From Ignavibacteria bacterium RIFOXYC2_FULL_35_21 (GTDB lineage Bacteria; Bacteroidota; Ignavibacteria; Kapaibacteriales; UBA2268), in the NCBI GenBank assembly GCA_001804705.1, contig MHAY01000013.1:1-64000 (forward strand): a DNA stretch of 64,000 nucleotides. The letters run 5' to 3'. The position numbers and the translations under genes were made by a program. The notes under the pieces are model-generated. The model saw only the letters and a program-made list of their open reading frames with translations. It did not search any database and was not told where the DNA came from. This document shows, in pieces, positions 33,638 through 42,700 of the stretch; positions within the stretch are counted from its first letter, which is position 1; the number at the start of each line of letters is the position of its first letter.

Positions 33638-33790
33638 GGGAATATTTTTTATGAATTCTTATTTTTTTTAAGATATTTACAGAATAATACTCAAAAAAAA
33701 TATTTGTTTTTAAATTGATTTTAATAAATTTTCATCATATATTTGTTAAGTAATATCTTAAGTAACATTTATAAAAATATATGGTGAAAA

Positions 33791-35545
33791 ATGCAAACCC
33801 TATTTAAAAAAGTAGATTACACCTTAAACATATTAATTGAAAATATTGAACTTGGAATCATTGGCTTACCTGATATTCAAAGACCTTTTATATGGAAACC
33901 TACAAGAGTACGTGACCTTTTTGATTCAATGTTTAAAGGATTTCCTGTTGGATACTTGCTTTTTTGGGAGAGTGGAACAGGGGATGGAACAAAACAGATT
34001 GGTTTAAATGATAAACAAAAAGTTCCAAGGTTATTGATCGTTGATGGACAACAAAGACTAACCTCTCTTTACTCAGTATTAAAAGGGAAACCAGTTTTAA
34101 GAGATGATTTCACTGAACAAAAAATTAGGATTGCTTTTCGTCCGAAGGATTCATATTTTGAAGTTGCTGATGCAGCAATCAAGCGTGATCCTGAATATAT
34201 CCCTGATATTTCATCCTTATGGACAAGTGGTGTAGGTCATGTAAGATTTATTACTCAATTCATGAAATCTTTGAAAGATTACAGAGCAGTATCTGATGAG
34301 GAAGAGGATATAATAAATACTGCAATAGATAGATTATTTGACCTACAGAGTTATCCTTTTACTGCTGTTGAATTATCCCCATCTGTCGATGAGGAAAATG
34401 TAGCAAATGTCTTTGTTAGAATAAATAGTCAAGGAATGACCCTAAATCAATCTGACTTTATTCTTACATTAATGTCAGTCTTTTGGGATGAAGGTAGAAC
34501 AGAACTAGAAAAATTTTCTCGTTCTTCAAAAAAACCATCTACCCACGGTTCTTCCCCATTTAATTATTACATGCAACCTGATCCTGACGATATGCTTAGA
34601 GTATCAGTAGGTCTTGGTTTTAGAAGAGCAAGACTCAAATATGCTTACTCATTATTAAGAGGTAAAGATTTACAGACAGAATTGTTTTCTGATGAAATGC
34701 GTATAAAACAATTTGCTATACTCAAAGAAGCACAATCATATACTCTTGATAATCAAAATTGGCATGAATTTCTCAAAAGCCTTCTTATGTCAGGGTATAA
34801 AAGTTCATCAATGATAAGTTCAAAAGTCGGTATTATTTATTCTTATGTTTTTTATCTTATTGGTAAAAGAGATTTTCAAATTGAATCTAAATCTTTGAGG
34901 AAAATTATTGCAAAATGGTTTTTTATGCAAGCCATTACAAGAAGATATACGGGCTCACCTGAAACTGTTATGGAACAAGATTTCTCCCGTCTCAGAGATT
35001 GTCATAGTCAAGCTGATTTTATTATTGTTCTTAATAAAATAATTGAAGAAAAATTAACTGATGATTTTTGGAAAATAACACTTCCGAATGAATTAGCTGT
35101 TTCATCTGCTACTGCACCTGCCCTTTTTGCTTACTATGCATCTTTAGTACTACTCGATGCTAATGTTCTTTTTTCTAACTTAAAAGTATCTTCTTTACTT
35201 GATCCATCAATCAAATCAAACAAGTCAGCAACAGAAAGGCATCATTTGTTCCCAAGAAATTATCTAAAATCTGTAAATATTTCTGATATTAAAGAAACCA
35301 ACCAAATTGCGAACTTTGCTTTAGTAGAATGGAAGGACAATATTGATATTTCTGATGAGCCTCCATCATCATATTTACCTGAATATTTATCTATATTAAG
35401 TACGGATTTATTAAACAAAATGTATTATTGGCATGCTTTACCTGAAAATTGGGAATCAATGGATTATAAAATTTTCTTAGAACAACGTAGAAAACTAATT
35501 GCTAATGTTATTAAAAATGGATTTGATAAGTTAAACAGTATGTAA
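33791..35545 (+). CDS. DUF262/HNH protein, GmrSD-like
   Basis: 584 residues. The N-terminal DUF262 (GmrS/ParB-like NTPase) has DIQRPFIWKPTRVRDLFDS, GFPVGYLLFWE and the hallmark VDGQQRLTSLY. The C-terminal part carries an HNH-like nuclease motif, ERHHLFPRNYL, with Asn in NQIANFAL. The layout fits single-chain GmrSD relatives, modification-dependent restriction enzymes that attack glucosylated or otherwise modified phage DNA. No methyltransferase is next to it. It starts an accessory segment between rfbA and hemW. The exact specificity cannot be inferred. Confidence 0.85.
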   Translation: MQTLFKKVDYTLNILIENIELGIIGLPDIQRPFIWKPTRVRDLFDSMFKGFPVGYLLFWESGTGDGTKQIGLNDKQKVPRLLIVDGQQRLTSLYSVLKGKPVLRDDFTEQKIRIAFRPKDSYFEVADAAIKRDPEYIPDISSLWTSGVGHVRFITQFMKSLKDYRAVSDEEEDIINTAIDRLFDLQSYPFTAVELSPSVDEENVANVFVRINSQGMTLNQSDFILTLMSVFWDEGRTELEKFSRSSKKPSTHGSSPFNYYMQPDPDDMLRVSVGLGFRRARLKYAYSLLRGKDLQTELFSDEMRIKQFAILKEAQSYTLDNQNWHEFLKSLLMSGYKSSSMISSKVGIIYSYVFYLIGKRDFQIESKSLRKIIAKWFFMQAITRRYTGSPETVMEQDFSRLRDCHSQADFIIVLNKIIEEKLTDDFWKITLPNELAVSSATAPALFAYYASLVLLDANVLFSNLKVSSLLDPSIKSNKSATERHHLFPRNYLKSVNISDIKETNQIANFALVEWKDNIDISDEPPSSYLPEYLSILSTDLLNKMYYWHALPENWESMDYKIFLEQRRKLIANVIKNGFDKLNSM

Positions 35546-35595
35546 TCATATCCTTTATATTTTGAAATTATTTTTTGATTTTAACATAAAAGTAA

Positions 35596-36070
35596 CAATT
35601 TCCTCACCGTCCTTTGCGGCTTCTTCTCCTCCGCGTAAAAAAAATCGTGTATTCATTAAATCGAGTGAATCCTGTTCAGACAATTGGGAAGTTAAACAAA
35701 AACAAAATCCTACAATCCTCAAATCCTACAAATCCTAATTCAGACAATTTTCGGCTTCTACGCCTCTTTCTATGCAAAAAAAACAAAATCCTACAATCCT
35801 CAAATCCTACAAATCCTAATTCAGACAATTTGCGGCTTCTTCGCCTCTTTCCATGCAAAAAAAACAAAATCCTACAATCCTCAAATCATACAAATCCTAA
35901 TTCAGACAATTTTCGGCTTCTACGCCTCTTTCCATGCAAAAAAAACAAAATCCTACAATCCTCAAATCCTACAAATCCTAATTCAGACAATTTGCGGCTC
36001 TGCGGCTCTGCGTGAAACAAAAAAAAATCGTGTCTATCATTAAATCAAGTGAATCCTGTTCAGACAATTT
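35596..36070 (+). repeat. 81-bp tandem repeat array 1 with shared end sequences
   Basis: Units beginning CAAAATCCTACAATCCTC start at 35703, 35784, 35865 and 35946, an exact 81-bp period. Each continues through CAGACAATTTKCGGCTTCT and TCTTTCCATGC to an A-run. The block opens near 35598 with TTTCCTCACCGTCCTTTGCG and ends with GCGGCTCTGCGGCTCTGCGT (about 35993). It is further bracketed by direct repeats containing AGTGAATCCTGTTCAGACAA (about 35663 and 36048). Because 81 is divisible by 3, false open frames arise on both strands. The rest of the 674-bp gap to 36219 holds no gene; about 36125-36200 shares AATCATAGTTCCGAC with the region after array 2. Confidence 0.88.
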
Positions 36071-36219
36071 GCGGAAAATATACAACTACAATTCAACATT
36101 CGGTATTGAAATCAAAGACATCACATTAATCACACAAATCATAGTTCCGACGACAACTCTGTGAAACTCAGTGCATAACTCTGCGAAACTCGGTGGAAAA
36201 AACCTTAAGGTTGATCATG

Positions 36220-36393
36220 CTAAGAAGAAATAATTTTCAGATTCTTTAATTTATATTTCTTGATAATCTCTTTTGCGTTTTCATTAATCTTAGAAGGATT
36301 CAAAATCTCTTTTGCCATCTTATGCCTAATCTCATGCAGTTCCCAAAGAGCATAATCCTCTTTCGGCGAATAATCATTCTTATAAGTTTGCAT
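36220..36393 (-). CDS. 57-residue partner protein of the PIN toxin
   Basis: The minus strand encodes a 57-residue protein that starts MQTYKNDYSPKEDYALWELH and ends KKYKLKNLKIISS. Its ATG (36393) lies inside the last codons of the PIN gene, so the genes overlap by 14 bp, and AGGAGG sits 8 nt upstream. The start, overlap and RBS indicate translational coupling. The ELHEIRHKMAKEI helix and the basic tail fit a small antitoxin, although the toxin-first order is the reverse of classical VapBC. The antitoxin role is inferred from position. Confidence 0.7.
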   Translation of the reverse strand: MQTYKNDYSPKEDYALWELHEIRHKMAKEILNPSKINENAKEIIKKYKLKNLKIISS

Positions 36394-36859
36394 ATACATT
36401 CCCTCCTAAATTTTCCGGTGTCATTATTTCCACTATTTTGTAATTATGAAGTAAATTAATCGAATGTATTGTATTTATTGTTTTCAAATTTACTATATGC
36501 TTGAAATTCCATGAAACGACTGCATCTAACGAGTTTATTGTTGCAATAGCTATGTGAATAGAATCATTTATTTCTTTTTTTATAACTTCCTTTCTATAAT
36601 TTTCTGCCAGTGAAAGTGATTCATTATCAATATCAAGAACAGAAAAATTATGTTCAATTATCATGTCAAACATGTTTTCTTTTAATTCTATATCTTTATT
36701 ATTATTGATTTCCTGAATTACAAGTGATGAAATAAAAGATTCAAAATTTTTTATATCGTTCTGGAACCACTTCTGTGTAATCAACTGCCGTACAGGTTTC
36801 CTGTAATCAAAATATGCCGAAATAATAGATGTATCCAGGTATATCCTCATCTTTTTCAT
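36380..36859 (-). CDS. PIN domain ribonuclease (VapC-like toxin)
   Basis: 159 residues. The PIN fold is indicated by the first acidic residue in IYLDTSIISAYFD, a central QEIN glutamate, and NDSIHIAIATINSLDAVVSWNFKHIVN, which gives the later acids and the SWNxKH segment. PIN toxins are Mg-dependent RNases that cleave tRNA or rRNA. It overlaps the small gene downstream by 14 bp. Both lie between two copies of the 81-bp repeat element. Start MKKMRIYLD; the fourth codon is another ATG. Confidence 0.82.
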   Translation of the reverse strand: MKKMRIYLDTSIISAYFDYRKPVRQLITQKWFQNDIKNFESFISSLVIQEINNNKDIELKENMFDMIIEHNFSVLDIDNESLSLAENYRKEVIKKEINDSIHIAIATINSLDAVVSWNFKHIVNLKTINTIHSINLLHNYKIVEIMTPENLGGNVYANL

Positions 36860-36968
36860 ACTTTTCCTCTAATATATCATAAATCGAAAAAACATTAATA
36901 TCTAATTTATTTTTTTATGATATTAAATTACGAAAAACTATATTGATTTTAAATATCTTCATATAGGA

Positions 36969-37255
36969 CTTTCCTCCCCGTCCTTTTCGGCTTCTACGCC
37001 TCTTTCCATGCAAAAAAAACAAAATTCTACAATCCTCAAATCCTACAAATCCTAATTCAGACAATTTTCGGCTTCTTCGCCTCTTTCCATGCAAAAAAAA
37101 CAAAATCCTACAATCCTCAAATCATACAAATCCTAATTCAGACAATTTTCGGCTTCTTCGCCTCTTTCCATGCAAAAAAAACAAAATCCTGCAATCCTCA
37201 AATCATACAAATCCAAATTCAGACAATTTGCGGCTCTGCGGCTCTGCGTGAAACT
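36969..37255 (+). repeat. 81-bp tandem repeat array 2 with shared end sequences
   Basis: Units start at 37020, 37101 and 37182, again exactly 81 bp apart and in the same direction as array 1. The block opens with TTTCCTCCCCGTCCTTTTCG (36970) and ends GCGGCTCTGCGGCTCTGCGT, the same ends as array 1 but with three instead of four units. Confidence 0.88.
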
Positions 37256-37629
37256 TTAAACTTATAAAAAAATTAACCTACAACCTTAGTAACAAACCAT
37301 AATCGCTTCTATCAAACATGATTACCTTATAAAATCCCAAATAGAGTTCGCCACTTTACTTTTATACTTTTCACTAAGGTCATTTGAATAAAATAAGGTT
37401 TAATTAAATCATCAGAAAATCACAAAAATCACAAAAATCATAGTTCCGACATTCTCAGTGAAACTCCTCGCAATGCTCGGTGTTACTCTTTGTTATAAAT
37501 AGCTCTGATGTAGATTTAACATTATATATATTTAAATGAGTTCAGCATAACAATGTAATCTTAAACAAACCTTGTGGATTTCAATTAATTTTTATAAATT
37601 GGATTTTGTTTTAAAAAGCTAGTAATAAT
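37256..37629. other. 374-bp region without a gene
   Basis: No gene seen. Around 37430-37480 it contains CAAAAATCATAGTTCCGACA and TGAAACTC, matching sequence 100-170 bp after array 1. The similarity between the two elements therefore extends beyond the 81-bp units. The final 100 bp is the leader of the DUF4160 gene. Confidence 0.5.
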
Positions 37630-37934
37630 ATGCCAAAACTTTATGAATATTTAGGTATTGTGTTTTTTTCTGGCCAGATGAACACGAACCAATTCATGTT
37701 CATGGCCGTTATGCTGGTGCTGAAATAAAAGCAGAGTTTATTGTAGAGGGTGGGAATATCACTGAAATTAAATTCAAAAATGTTCAGGGGAAAAAGAGAT
37801 TTGATTCTTCAAAAAGAAAGGATTTCGAAGAATTTATTAAATATTATGCCCGTGAAATCGTTGATAAATGGGTCAATTATTTTGTCTGGAAAAAGTCAAT
37901 TGAGCCAAAGATAATTACCAGGAGAATAAAATGA
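37630..37934 (+). pseudogene. DUF4160 family gene with a frameshift in a T run
   Basis: From ATG 37630 the frame reads MPKLYEYLGIVFF. At the run of seven T (37663-37669) it must shift by -1 to continue as WPDEHEPIHVHGRYAGAEIK and on to KIITRRIK. Joined, this is a 101-residue DUF4160 protein with the family's WPxEHxPxHxHxxY signature. Unshifted, the frame ends after about 32 codons. One missing T would explain it; transcript slippage or a sequencing error are alternatives. The TGA overlaps the ATG of the DUF2442 gene (ATGA), so the two form the usual coupled DUF4160-DUF2442 pair. Confidence 0.8.
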
Positions 37935-38182
37935 GAGCAGTAAAAATAATAGATGCTAAGTATTTGAAAGATTATAAAATTCAGTTGGTTTTTAATGATA
38001 AAGTTAAAAAAATTATTGATTTTTATAATTTACTAATCAATTCCAACTATCCAAACGAGAAGAAATACCTGGACAAAAACAATTTTATACAATTCAGGAT
38101 TGACCTCGGTGATTTGATTTGGAACGATTTTGATATGTGCTTTCAGGCAAAAAATTTGTATGAAGGAATATTGCGAAAATAG
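37931..38182 (+). CDS. DUF2442 family protein
   Basis: 83 residues, DUF2442 family. KIIDAKYLKDYKIQLVFNDK and the later FRIDLGDLIWNDFDMCFQAKNLYEG show the conserved beta-strand core and W-x-DFD-like end. It is normally encoded right after DUF4160, probably as a toxin-antitoxin-like module. Here its ATG overlaps the DUF4160 stop, with CAGGAG as RBS. Intact, while its partner is frameshifted. Confidence 0.82.
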   Translation: MRAVKIIDAKYLKDYKIQLVFNDKVKKIIDFYNLLINSNYPNEKKYLDKNNFIQFRIDLGDLIWNDFDMCFQAKNLYEGILRK

Positions 38183-38271
38183 TTACTAAGTCAATAAACA
38201 GACACAAATTACAGGCAATAAAAAAACCATTTCACAGTTAACTACTTCGTAATTAATTAAAGAAAAAAATT

Positions 38272-39417
38272 ATGCCCGGCATTTACATACATTTTCCTTT
38301 TTGCATCAAGAAGTGCTGTTATTGCGATTTCTTCTCAATCACGGACATGAAGAATACCGGCAAATTCAACAAGAGCCTCATCAATGAAATCGGGTTATAC
38401 ACCGATAAGCTAGATTCAAAGCCGTATGTCAGCACCTTATTCTTTGGCGGCGGCACTCCCTCTCTAATGAAACCCGAAGAACTTGAACTCATTATCAATG
38501 AACTTAAAAAGCACTTCAATTTCACAGATGCTCTTGAATTTACTGTAGAGTGCAATCCCGGCACAATAGAAAAATCCAAACTTGAAGGCTACGAGCAATT
38601 GGGTGTAAACAGGCTCAGCATAGGCATTCAGTCGCTCATACCAAAAGAACTTGAATTTCTCGACAGGATTCACTCCCCCGAAGAAGCATTGAAAGCTATT
38701 GAAACAGGAAGGGAAGCAGGTTTTGACAACATCAGCACAGATATTATATTTTCAATCCCCGGTCAGAAAGTAAAAGATATTCAATATACTTTGGAAAATC
38801 TCTTGAAATATAAACCAAACCATATATCTGCTTACAACCTCACCTTCGAGAAGGGAACACCGCTCTACAACTCAATGCAGTCCGGAAAAGTTAGAAAGAA
38901 CGATGATGAAGTAGATGCTGAAATCTTCGAATATGTCTCCGATACATTGACAGACGCAGCTTATGAGCAATATGAAGTTTCCAATTTTACACTCGATGGA
39001 ATGAAATGCAGGCACAACCTCAATTACTGGAACGGAGGTGAATATTTTGCTTTCGGTCCATCCGCACATGGCTATATCAATGGTACAAGGTACTGGAATC
39101 ACCGGAACCTGAAAAAATATTTCGACCTGGTTGAGAAAGACTCTCTGCCTGTTGAGGGAAGTGAAGTATTAACCAAAAGACAGCTCCTTGAAGAAAAAAT
39201 AATGCTCGGCCTGAGATGTGAAGGTTTAAATATCGAAGAAATTAATAAAGAATTTCAGATTGACTTAATAGCCGTAAATCAAGAGCTAATCAGCCTTCTC
39301 ACAAAAGATAAGCTAATGGAGAATGGTAATCAAAAACTAAGGTTGACAAGAAAAGGTTACCTGCTCAGTGATGAAATAATTACGAAGATGTGTGCGGGAT
39401 TGGGTTCCGTTGAGTGA
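38272..39417 (+). CDS. hemW: radical SAM haem chaperone HemW
   Basis: 381 residues. The radical SAM cluster motif is CIKKCCYCDF (Cys11, 15, 18), opening IYIHFPFC. FFGGGTPSLM, VECNPGTIEKSKLEGYEQLG and VNRLSIGIQSL are typical of the HemW/CPDH family. The C-terminal HemN_C region (KRQLLEEKIMLGLRCEGLN) is present. HemW lacks the fourth Cys of true HemN and inserts haem into target proteins rather than decarboxylating coproporphyrinogen. Housekeeping gene; marks the end of the accessory segment. Confidence 0.92.
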   Translation: MPGIYIHFPFCIKKCCYCDFFSITDMKNTGKFNKSLINEIGLYTDKLDSKPYVSTLFFGGGTPSLMKPEELELIINELKKHFNFTDALEFTVECNPGTIEKSKLEGYEQLGVNRLSIGIQSLIPKELEFLDRIHSPEEALKAIETGREAGFDNISTDIIFSIPGQKVKDIQYTLENLLKYKPNHISAYNLTFEKGTPLYNSMQSGKVRKNDDEVDAEIFEYVSDTLTDAAYEQYEVSNFTLDGMKCRHNLNYWNGGEYFAFGPSAHGYINGTRYWNHRNLKKYFDLVEKDSLPVEGSEVLTKRQLLEEKIMLGLRCEGLNIEEINKEFQIDLIAVNQELISLLTKDKLMENGNQKLRLTRKGYLLSDEIITKMCAGLGSVE

Positions 39418-39427
39418 TTATTTATTA

Positions 39428-39458
39428 TCCCCCTTAGTCCCCCTTTAGTAAAGGGGAA
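39428..39458. repeat. C/G-rich hairpin repeat after hemW
   Basis: TCCCCCTTAGTCCCCCTTTA continues as GTAAAGGGGA and matches the two units at 1083-1158. It lies 10 bp past the hemW stop and may act as a terminator. The remaining 330 bp to the next gene holds no gene; a small AAAGGT/ACCTTT hairpin (39746-39766) lies just before the next RBS. Confidence 0.6.
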
Positions 39459-39790
39459 AAATAATATATTAAACCTTTTTCAAATTAAGTATTTCTACCA
39501 CTTGCAAATATCAATTCTTTTCATTATTATTGTTGTTGGAATGAATCGGCTATAAATAGCCGTAATCAATATTTTAAAAGAAAGAGTTGGATAAACTTGA
39601 AAATAAAATCATTACATACTCTGGTATATTATAATTTTAATATAAATATATTTTTGCAACTATTTTTAATTTTTTGGGTTAATAGGTATATAGGCAGAAC
39701 ACTCAAAAAATAATATAGCCCAATAACATTACGGTTGTTGGTTGAAAAGGTTAAGAAAATACCTTTATAAATATATATTAGGGGGATGTG

Positions 39791-42700
39791 ATGAAAAATC
39801 TTTACTCAGTCAAGATTTTCAAAAACCTTGTCTTTGATTCTTTTTTAATTTTATTTCTTTTAATAGCCTCGCTTGAAGTCAACGCAAAAGGCACAATTAT
39901 TCCTACAGATGCAAGTCAGCAGGATTTCATCAAGGCTTACAAAATGGTTATGACCCAATCGGGTTCTGATTACCGTTTTACAAGCACAACAATTGATACA
40001 AATTTATTTCCCGATTATGGTGAATACTCTGTTTATTGGGTAAAGAACGGACCAAACCGCGGCTCCTTCATATATCCCGATGAAGTTCCTTCGTCTTTTG
40101 CAGGTGTTACGGGTAATAATTATAGTATCTACGACTGGCAGTCAGCCGAGCATTACTCGATTCAGTTTAAACCATCGACATATAGAATAGCTCTGTTCAA
40201 CAGTATAATTCAGCAAAACAACAAGACAGTAACATGGCAGTATTTATACTTCAAAAACATGTTCGATTCTTACTTGTCGAATAATTTTTATTATTTGATT
40301 GATGAAAGGTTTCTCGATACAAATTCAATATCCGGATCAACCCAGTTGCTGATTATTCCTTCTTTCAATGCCGAAGGTACAAATCAAAAGTATTACATTG
40401 ACAGTGTCTTTGCAATATGTCCACAGATTAAGGTAAAGTTGGATGCTTTCCTAAGTAACGGCGGAACAATTTATGTAGAAGGGAATGCTGTTTATTTTAT
40501 CGAGAAACTTGGTTATTTAATGCCAGGTTCAGTTAATTTCGATAATTTCATCGAGCCAAATCCAACAACAGGAATGCTTCAAGTTGACTATGAAAATTCA
40601 AATAATCCGATTGCATACACACAAATTGTTACTGATGAACTGTATTGTACATCAATTCCGACAGTTGATGCAGGAAGTGCAGAAATCATTGCAAGAATAG
40701 CGGGATTTTCACCGGTTGCATTTGTATTGAACGGGCCTAATGCTAATAACGGAAGAATTATTTGTAATACAGGATTGCCCTCGACAGGCGGAATAAATGA
40801 ACTAAAGAACGGTTCAAGGCAGTTGCAATGGACATTAAACGCACTCCTTTATGCTTTTACAAATAACATTGACGTTACAAGGTCTGTTTATAATGATTTA
40901 CCAAGCGGTATCACAGCCGGAAAGAATGCAGTGTCATTCGACAGGCTCGATACATTTGAAGTGAGAATAAAAGTCAGGAATTTAACATCAACAGATATTT
41001 CTAATATTTCAATTAATGAGTATTTAAGAACAGAAAATATTAATAATGTTAATAAAACATTTTTCCAGTATGTTGATGTAATTGACCAGGATGTTAACGC
41101 AACAATAAGCGGAAATGCCCTGACAATTTCAGGTTTGACAATTCCTGCGATGACAGAGAAGGTAATTACATACAGATTGAGAACACCTGAGCCCGATGAT
41201 AAAATCCACGAATCGGTAAACAGATTTATTTCGTGGAGCAGTTATGTTTATAGCTCTTATAATGTATCTCAATACAATGATGGCGAAGGGAAGCGTTATT
41301 TCTGGAAATGGAATGATTATGCTTACCTGATGTTCAGTGCAAGGCTGGTTGCGGATGCAGACTTGAACTGGAAAAACTTTCTCGGATTATATTATCAGCC
41401 TTTCAAGGTTTTCATGATAATGGAAAACAAGGAAAGAACAGATGCATTGCAGACAAAATATGTCCAATATATTCCAAAGGATGTCCCGTTCTATTGGGTT
41501 GACCATGCAATGGATATACCAATTCTGAAAACTCCGGGTGGAAAGTTCGTTACAGTTCTGAAAGGAAGCAACGACGAGAGCAATCCCGAATTTGATATGG
41601 ACGGCGACGGACATCCCGATGCATGGCTCGATACTGCTTCGATTTATCCAAAGGGATATACACTCACAGAAGATGATGTTTACTGGTTAAACCCCTGGGA
41701 GCATCTTAGAACGGGCGATTCTTCATATTATGAGGACATTGACCACGATGGCAAACGGGCTATGGATATAAACGGTGATGGCATTGTTGATGTAGAAGAA
41801 GTAGGAGATAAAATCAGGGTTTGGAAAGTAACATGGGATATTGGCACAGTCAGGGGATATCAGTATTTCGACCCCTATTGTTATTATGAAATATGGGTTG
41901 ACCCGCCCGACCTTGTCAATATGTCGGCAGGCGTTTCACACGCATATAATAGGTTGGATATTGATGTTAACGGTATGTTTTATCCGTATTCCAGAGATAT
42001 TAACAATCCTAATCTTACCGACACAAGCTGGACACATTGGATGGACAGAGATGATAATGGAAATATAGTTTGGAAACAATTAATATATCAAAGAATCAAC
42101 AACTATGAAGGTTATACTTTTATAGACACTGCAAAATCAAATTATCATTTGCTACCGACAGATTTTTGTGCAGGCACAGTGCCACAGCCTCATAATGAAT
42201 TCATCGCTGCACTTTCGCTCGGTGGCGAAGAAATTGATATGACTCATCCAACTCCAAAGAATTCGCAGTATTCAAAGCTTGAATATAAAACGATTTTTAA
42301 TGAAGACAGGATGACACCAATAAGAACAACATACACTTATTATGCTCCTTTGCCGAATCCATTACAGTTTGAATATCTGTCGAATAATTTCTTAATTACT
42401 GAACCTTCAACAGGAAATACTTTACAGTATCTGCCGAAGTACGGGAAAGCTAATCTGACATTTGACATAGATGCTTCAACAGAATATACCTACTATTGGA
42501 TTAGAAATGCAGGACATGATGTGGATTACAATGACCCTTCGGAAATAATGGAAGGGAATGAAAAGCTTGGCGACGGTGTATTTGGTTATATGATTTACGA
42601 CCTACCTAAAGGTATGGGAGGTTATTCTTTAACTCTGCCAAAATTAGCTGACGGGACCTATGATATTAACAATATCGTCTCAATTGATGGACAGCCTTTT

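Noticed and set aside
35614..36015. 133-residue plus-strand frame with 27-residue repeats
   Set aside because: It exists only because the 81-bp DNA unit is divisible by three. It starts at TTG with no RBS, and the opposite strand is open too.
36260..36320. separate AT-rich repeat
   Set aside because: The bases are fully explained by the small gene encoded on the minus strand.
35676..37240. CRISPR-like array
   Set aside because: The whole 81-bp unit is conserved; there is no short repeat with variable spacers, and no cas gene is near.
37630..37725. short intact plus-strand peptide from ATG 37630
   Set aside because: The unshifted frame ends after about 32 codons in sequence that reads as DUF4160 in the -1 frame, so it is better explained as the broken gene.
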